A stretch of DNA of 64,000 nt from Branchiostoma belcheri (taxonomy: Eukaryota > Chordata > Leptocardii > Amphioxiformes > Branchiostomatidae). The notes beneath the pieces were generated by a model. That model saw nothing but the letters and a program-made list of their open reading frames with translations. It ran no database searches and was not told where the DNA came from. The stretch is from positions 1,495,740 through 1,559,739 of the forward strand of contig NW_017802380.1 of the NCBI RefSeq assembly GCF_001625305.1, read 5' to 3'. The position numbers and the translations under genes were made by a program. Below are positions 57,792 to 64,000 of the stretch, in pieces (within the stretch, counting starts at the first letter, position 1; the number at the start of each line of letters is the position of its first letter).

Positions 57792-60700
57792 GTACTATTG
57801 CAGTGACATAAGAGTCTGATATATACGCGGGCTTATATATACACCAGTACGTACAGGTTCAACTTCTTCTCGTGTGTAACAACAGGTCAGATGGAGTTTA
57901 TCTTTCATGGATTCTCAGTCCAGGTTTAAACGACACTCATCTTCTTATTACAATAATGGCAACACCTATAGGCAAGTACTTCATGTTCTATGTTTTGTTC
58001 AGAATGGTAAACATATTAAAAAAAAACGCCCCTCCCACATTCTGGTTTTCAAAATGGCCTCCTGTGCAACAAAATGACGGCAAGGGTTTAAACTTATGTA
58101 GACGCAGATATAAGGTTTTTCATCTGGTATCTATGTGTGTTATATCTGGTTATTCAGGAAGAAGATAACAATTTTCTAATGTTGTATTGTTTCTACTAAC
58201 CTCGCTATCCTTGGTGGGAAATCTCAATGCTGTCGAAAAGAAGTTATGTACACATTTACATTTTCTTTCTAGAAATAAACAAAGATAGCAGTCTATTGTG
58301 TCGGGTCGGTTCACTATGGGTCCATGCCTGGTACTGTACACACTACAGTAAATAAGTAAATAAAGACACAAACAAAATCATAATGCACAAGTGCCGTACT
58401 CAAGAGAGAAGGGGAAAATATCCTTCATCTCCAAGCTAATTGGGAAAGTTGTGGAATGGAGTATAGGCGGCACGCCGCTTGGCTTTGGATGGTTATGATG
58501 GGGTTGTATAGAAATAGATGTTTGGAGAGCTCGAGCGCCAGGTTGGGCGTTCAAAAATTGGAACAAATATCTCAGTATTAAGACAGTAAGCGCTTAGTGA
58601 CCTTTCAGTGATCTTTCAATTGTCTTTCGGTAACCTCCAAGGTCAAGATCATGCTGTCGTGCGATCTTGATGTCCTATCATTGGTGTCAGAATCAGCCCC
58701 CGACAAGCCATCTAAGACCGCATTTTCCTCAACGTAACGGTTGGATTTGTACGACACATGCACGACTATCCCACGAATGCCCCCAGTTTGCGATCACACG
58801 ACGAATATGGTCGGGCACTTTGGTTGGCAATCTTTGGCTTTAGCGATCGGTCGCCGAGGGAGCACCCGACAGCGAACCCCTGAATCTAACGACACTCGAC
58901 AATCTAACACACGGTATATGTATATTTTCCTACCAGAATGCTACTGTTTCGATGTCGACAAGACCACCCCATAGCCACAACCACCTGTTGTACCGTTCAA
59001 CTGTCTCCAATTTTGACAACAGCAAATATACAGTGTACTGTACGCGATCACTCATAATAATACAAGATAGTGTCCTCCAACATACATATAGTACTGTAGT
59101 ATGGTTAAAGTTTGTCAAGCAACATATTACGTCTTTTTTACGTAACTATTTTGCTATCTGGTGGATTAAGAACTTACTTGATATGTAGCAGTCTTGACGA
59201 TCTACACCAACAATGATGGGTAAAATTTTAACCAAGCTGAAGCGCAGCTGGGTTGATACAAGATTACATTGTTTCGCGAAATACGCCGATGCCACAATAG
59301 CGATAAAATTAATGTTCTATTGTTCAGTACTTGAAGAGTTCTACATGAAAAATACACTAAAAAACTACACTTCTAAATGGGTAGATAGTCATACTATTCC
59401 TATCTATATACTTTGGTCCTTTGGACAAAAAGAATTGTAACCACACAATTACTTCATTTTACTCCACAAAAAAATTAACAAGAGCTCCTATTGTTTCCTA
59501 TAATTCAATATCGGCTTGCACAAAATGAGGCCCCTTTATGACCCCTAACTTTGTATGACCTGGGCGACATAATTAAAAGTTGAATATAGTATATGGTATA
59601 AAAGTACAATTTGAAAGGCAACAAGACACGAAAATCTTACGAAATACATTTTTTTATCAATAAAATTCGTTTGTGATTGTACTACCGATGAGAGCTTTGG
59701 TCACTGAATGATCACCGCCTTAGTTGAAAGGTACGGAGATACCTCGCTATATGTGTTTTCCTTCTATCCTTTTCTCCGATTGGTCTGTAGCAGTACGAGT
59801 AATAGTGTTAACTTCATCAAATGATCGACTAGTCTTCAGTTCATGATTTCCGCTGTTAGAGTTAATTCTGCGGTCCGGATTCTGTCATCAATTCTAATTA
59901 CTTATCAGAGTTCTTTCTTCTCTAATTTCTTCTTCATTCGCGAGAAAACAAATCGGTGACACATTTCTACCAAAATCACTGATAAGCCGCGAGAAGGGTT
60001 GACTTTTGTAGGAAACGGCCGGCAAAACCGGACTCTCTGATTATAATGTTTACCCAAATCCTTTAAAAGAGACAAACCCGGTGCTTTGTCTGAGTGGGCC
60101 CTTAACGCGATTGCTTCCTTATATTCCTTCCCGCATTTGTCACACTTGTTTTTTTGAAAGATTCCTGAAATTTGAGAACGATTGGATCGCGGGATCTTTA
60201 TTGCAGGACAAGGTAAACAGAGCGCACGAAATGATAGAGTCGGGTGGGAGGGTGCGGGCAGGCCGCATAGCACGGGCGCCATGGAGGTGAGCAAACCTGC
60301 AGCGACGTGGACATTGTTTGGCGACCATCATATACGAATTTATCACAAACAGGGCGTTCTGGGGGCGCAACCTTGTCACGTACCCTGATCTCGGCAGCGG
60401 TTTCGGGATCTGGAGCCGACTTAGCGCGCGTTTCCTGTGCGGATAAGTTTAAGTCATCCCAGAAGTAAGAACAGCCCCGGGGTAGAGTTTTCATCCCCCA
60501 AATTGCTCGACGTGAACTTTGGGTGACCCACGGTGTTGGAACCCGGTTCGAACCGGGTAATCTGTCGGGGCAAAGGTTCGGGTGACCGTCCGCAGGTATG
60601 CGGCTATCGATCGAGTGTAATTAAAACATGATCTTTACATCCGGTTTGCTGATAATAATAGTCCGTGAGTAATTCCAATCATTGCGGAGTGAGGCTGACA

Positions 60701-61080
60701 CATGACACCTGAGTTGTGGGGACGTACCGGGGACATGGAATCTACGGGATAGCCTCCTCAACAGGCTCTACTACAGGCCAAACTTTACTGATCGATAACG
60801 TACACTACACGAAATTAGATATTCAAGCCATGATTAAAGATAGTTGTAAGTGAGACTTAAATTTTTGATCATATCTGAACAAGTAGTCGTAATTAAATGC
60901 TAAAACGTTTTGGCAACCCTAAGCATGAAAAGCGTAAAGTAGGATCTTTTAAGTCGCTTAAATATACATTAAGGTAAAACGTACTTTTTCTGTCTGATTG
61001 CTTTGTTGTATTCTGGTGGTTCCAGTTACTGTAAAAAAAAGCGGTAGAAATCAGGAAAAAAATGACAATTGATGATGATT

Positions 61081-61222
61081 GGTTTATTGAAGAAACTCAA
61101 CACAATCTGACATAGCAGTCAGCGGACTGAATTAGCGTCAGACTTTACAAACGGTATTAAGATCAGTCAAGTGGATAAAATCTAATACCACCTAAAATAT
61201 ATTAACACATCATAAGATATTT
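61081..61222 (+). repeat. Dispersed repeat (copy at 19552-19705)
   Basis: High similarity along its length to 19552-19705, with short gaps. No coding capacity. Confidence 0.75.
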
Positions 61223-62460
61223 ACAGTTCATTCAGTACTTTTGTCATTACAGAGATACATAAAGTTTCAGACCGCCTGCCTCAACGACTGCCTGTTGCTG
61301 AGACTAAGCCTGAGTTTCCGGGGTGGGCCGCCACACCTGGCGGCCGCATGGAGAGGGGGAATTAAAGACACAAAGACCGCGCGGCGGGTCTACTCCGGCA
61401 GGCGGAGAAAACTCGCTCATCATGGACTCGTTATGCTTCAAACTGGAGTGTGGCAGGGAGAAACGGTAGCGAGGGATAAAACTTTCTTCAAGAATACGTC
61501 GCAATTTTAAGAAGAGAGAATGATTTTTCATCTAAAAAGTGTTGCTCCGTCAAAACAGTCATAGGATTGGTTCTGAATAGTTAACTAAAAGTTCGCTAGT
61601 ATTGTAAACTTTATGAAAAACATTTCACAACAAGACAGGATTTTATTCGATAGTGATCAGTGCCATGTATTTCTGGAACAATCTAGGCCCTTGGAAATGT
61701 ATAAAAAGTTGTCCAGAGTGTGCAGTAGCTTCAAGGAGTTTAACGGCAAGTCTCATGATGACAACAGGTGCCCTAACTTACCCGAATTTAACAAAAGGTG
61801 AATTCGAAAGAGAATTTCTGATGCAGCAACAGTAATCTCTAAGCTATGCACACTTCATATATCCAGGTGTTCAAGATATTGTGACAAGGCCTCAATAACA
61901 ATTTTTCTAATGTTGCAGTTTTAAGGTATCCGGCAACTCGTAAAGGTTGTCGTTACGTTTGTTAGCGAGAAGTACTTGCTGAAAGTTGCAATTGTTTTAC
62001 TTGTGCATAAGGAATCATCTTAAGTCTTTGTGACATCTTTATACGTACGGTAACGAAAACTTTCCTGAAAAAGTTGTCTTAACTCAACAAACTAGATATG
62101 ATATTCTCATCTTTGTCATTCCATGAAAAGGCTAGTTTGGTGTCGAAATTGAATTACTTGAATTTCTTCAAAACAGCTTTGAAACCGTAAAATTTTTTTC
62201 CTAAAATTCTAGAGGATGTAGGACTCATTGTAACGATTATTTGGAGGGAAGTGACGTTGTGCGTGTTCCTAAACGATAGTAAGAAAACTCATCAAGTTTG
62301 CGCTGTTGAAAATGTTTGAAAAGTAAAGGAAACAATTATTGTGTCCTGTAAAAACCACCGGACGACAGCTAAAAACTGGCGATTCCATTTGTTGCTTTGT
62401 TATCTTAATCGCAAATATGCCGTTGGCTACAAATTAATGAATGGTTACACAAGGATTTCG

Positions 62461-63732
62461 GCATCGCTATAGCGAGCTACCGGGCATTCTGGTATGACGT
62501 CATTTATTACACCTGTCAGGCGACACGGGTCGTGAGCTGAGGGTTCGATTCTATTTTCTCAACATGGCGGCCGTTTTCTCACAAACTTTCTGTCAGATTT
62601 TGTCAAATGTTATGGTTAGAGATGATTCTAGCAGTTGCAAAGCGATGCTCACACACGGAATCAAACGTCACATGAAAAAAAATCATGGTCGTCTCCAACG
62701 GCACTTCTTGTCCGCTGTGTAAACTGTGTACAAGTGGGATGTTTTCTCCTCGTGTAATCTGGTACCTACATATGTGCGGAGTGTACGGGAACCCCATAAT
62801 CTAGTTGTTTATCTTAATGGACATTGTTCGAGCGAAATAGCCTGTCAGTGATAAGACCTATCCCCCAAACCGTTAACTCCGCCCCCATGAGTCGACCGTA
62901 GCCCTGGCGAACCAAGCACGCCGCGACTCAACAACTTGTCAAAGTTTCAAATCCCCCATTGTTTAAGTAATGGGCCTACATCGACGCGATGGTAGTATGT
63001 TTTTCACGGGTAGTCCGAAACGGACTCGTGGCGATCTTTTAGCGTAAGCCCAGCTCAAACAAGCGGTCTTGTTCTGGCAGCCAGCGAGGCACCAGACTTC
63101 ATCCGTGCGCCTGCACGTTTACAACAGATAATATGAACTTAGAGAGAACTACATTACACGGCCATGAGTAAACAGATCGCAAACAATGATTGGTGATATT
63201 ATCCTGTGTTGCTTTGTTTGTGCGGGAAGCGAAAAAATAAGGAGGCGTTGGTTTGTGGGGATGGTCTGTTGTTCAAGACGCCTTGACGACTATCTCTCGA
63301 CGGGTCCGAAATTCCGGACAAACTGTATGCCCAGCGGGTTTATAACGGGTTAGAGACCAAATGATTTTTGCATTTGCAATAGATACGGCTCGACCAATCA
63401 CGGCCCGGCGCAAGTTTTGACGGACGTGTGGGATATTGAATGGACATAATTGAGTTCGTAGTAAAGGGCCCTGCCAGTCGAGGAAAGAGTCATAAACAGT
63501 TTCCCGGGTGTTTGAGTGTTTTGCTTTGCGAACCGTCACAACCGCTGAGCTGTGCTCATCCAAACAGCCGATAGCCGCGACGACAGCTTCTTGTTTTTGC
63601 CAGACAAATCCTTCATATCGGGAACACAAACTGTCCAGATTTTGATCTCCCCGTGTCGCAACTTACGAGTCACCGCCGCCGCCACACTCATATACATAAC
63701 GCCCGACCCGCCGGCAAGCCGACCGCACAACC
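62461..63732 (+). promoter_or_regulatory. Promoter-like / 5' UTR region of the right-hand gene
   Basis: GC-richer than the DNA to the left. It contains a palindromic CRE TGACGTCA (62495-62502), a YY1-type aacatggcggcc (62561-62572), a TTATAA (63340-63345) and a CCAAT (63394-63398). The signals do not agree on one start site, so this is a candidate region only. CREs fit an inducible gene, which would agree with NR4A, but that is inference. Confidence 0.35.
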
Positions 63733-64000
63733 ATGCAAACTTCCTGCTACAGCGGACAGTACAGTCCGGCGCTCTTCGGGGACTCCTGCAGCTACCACCA
63801 CGACCAGCAGACGCAGTCCTTCGGACACAGCTACAACCTCGGCCCGACCTACACCAGCGGCTCCCTCGGCGCAACCATGCAGAACTACGACATGAAGCCG
63901 GAGCCCTCCAGCTACGCCTACGGCGACACGGGCATCACCACGCCGAGCGTGAGCCCGTATGCGCCCGTGGTATCGACGGCGTTCCAGCGCATCAGCCAAC
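63733..64000 (+). CDS. Start of a second gene, Tyr/Ser-rich transcription-factor-like N-terminus (partial)
   Basis: An open frame of 89 codons from ATG 63733 (context accATGc) to the window end, GC-rich and with strong third-position C/G bias unlike the flanking DNA. The product starts MQTSCYSGQYSPALFGDS, is rich in Tyr, Ser, Gln and Pro, has no signal peptide or membrane segment, and contains NYDMKPEPSSYAY. Such composition is typical of activation domains of transcription factors. The start and the YD-x-KP segment faintly recall NR4A nuclear receptors (Nurr1/NOR1 begin MPCVQAQY and have YDVKP or YELKP), but no DNA-binding domain lies in the window. Overlapping open frames on both strands reflect base composition. 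The gene continues to the right. Confidence 0.6.
   Translation, partial: MQTSCYSGQYSPALFGDSCSYHHDQQTQSFGHSYNLGPTYTSGSLGATMQNYDMKPEPSSYAYGDTGITTPSVSPYAPVVSTAFQRISQ

Larger units (their letters stand above)
57005..62460. other. Intergenic DNA, part 2
   Basis: No supported gene. A GC-rich patch at about 60.0-60.6 kb has open frames on both strands, an ATGGAG|gtgagc start-and-donor-like site (60281-60292) and a zinc-finger-like peptide on the minus strand. Two dispersed repeats are listed separately. Confidence 0.5.

Noticed and set aside
63536..63999. Two minus strand frames opposite the right-hand gene
   Set aside because: Arg/Ala/Gly-rich products typical of the reverse strand of a GC-rich coding exon.
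1..64000. CRISPR arrays, bacterial operons, rRNA or tRNA genes
   Set aside because: Introns, repeats and gene content are animal. Short tandem repeats here lack CRISPR structure, and no full tRNA cloverleaf was recognised.

Overview
This window is animal (chordate) nuclear DNA. The evidence is many small exons with GT-AG introns, AT-rich non-coding sequence full of short dispersed repeats, and one almost complete gene that is clearly FoxP, the invertebrate counterpart of vertebrate FOXP1/2/3/4. A single FoxP gene that keeps both alternative forkhead exons, with SINE- and MITE-like repeats and many 'acatgta' stretches, best fits an amphioxus (Branchiostoma). The species call is inference.

Layout. 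(1) 1-22,643: non-coding DNA upstream of the FoxP start codon, probably 5' flank and/or 5' UTR introns. It holds dispersed repeats and several GC-richer islands (about 2.2-2.5, 6.3-7.1, 9.3-9.5, 12.7-13.0, 14.3-15.3, 16.1-16.3 and 18.2-18.6 kb) that are candidate promoters, 5' UTR exons or enhancers. (2) 22,653-41,091 (+): FoxP coding region, 16 coding exons per transcript, whose reading frame closes exactly to 685 residues. Domain order is Gln-rich N-terminus, Ala/Thr-rich linker, C2H2 zinc finger, leucine zipper, Pro/Thr-rich hinge, forkhead domain, acidic tail with two sumoylation-type motifs. The second half of the forkhead domain is encoded twice, by exon 13A (34,032-34,153) and exon 13B (34,710-34,864). 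Both start in phase 0 and end in phase 2, so either can be used and the 13B form would be 696 residues. (3) 41,092 to about 44.8 kb: probable 3' UTR. (4) About 44.8-62.4 kb: intergenic DNA with foldback elements, tandem duplications, a LINE reverse-transcriptase C-terminal remnant (56,771-57,004), an assembly gap (49,231-49,250) and a few weak exon-like or promoter-like spots. (5) 62.4-64.0 kb: GC-rich promoter-like DNA leading into the start (63,733) of a second + strand gene with a Tyr/Ser-rich, transcription-factor-like N-terminus, cut by the window end. NR4A is only a guess.

The most interesting biology is the pair of mutually exclusive forkhead exons. The 13B version replaces a DNA-contacting His of the recognition helix with Tyr and adds an AT-hook-like RGRP motif. 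The same kind of alternative exon is known for Drosophila FoxP and vertebrate FOXP1 (the FOXP1-ES isoform). A possible in-frame 78-nt cassette exon follows the pair and I know of no description of it. Repeats and transposon pieces lie directly against several FoxP splice acceptors (exons 1, 2, 6 and 16), which may affect splicing.
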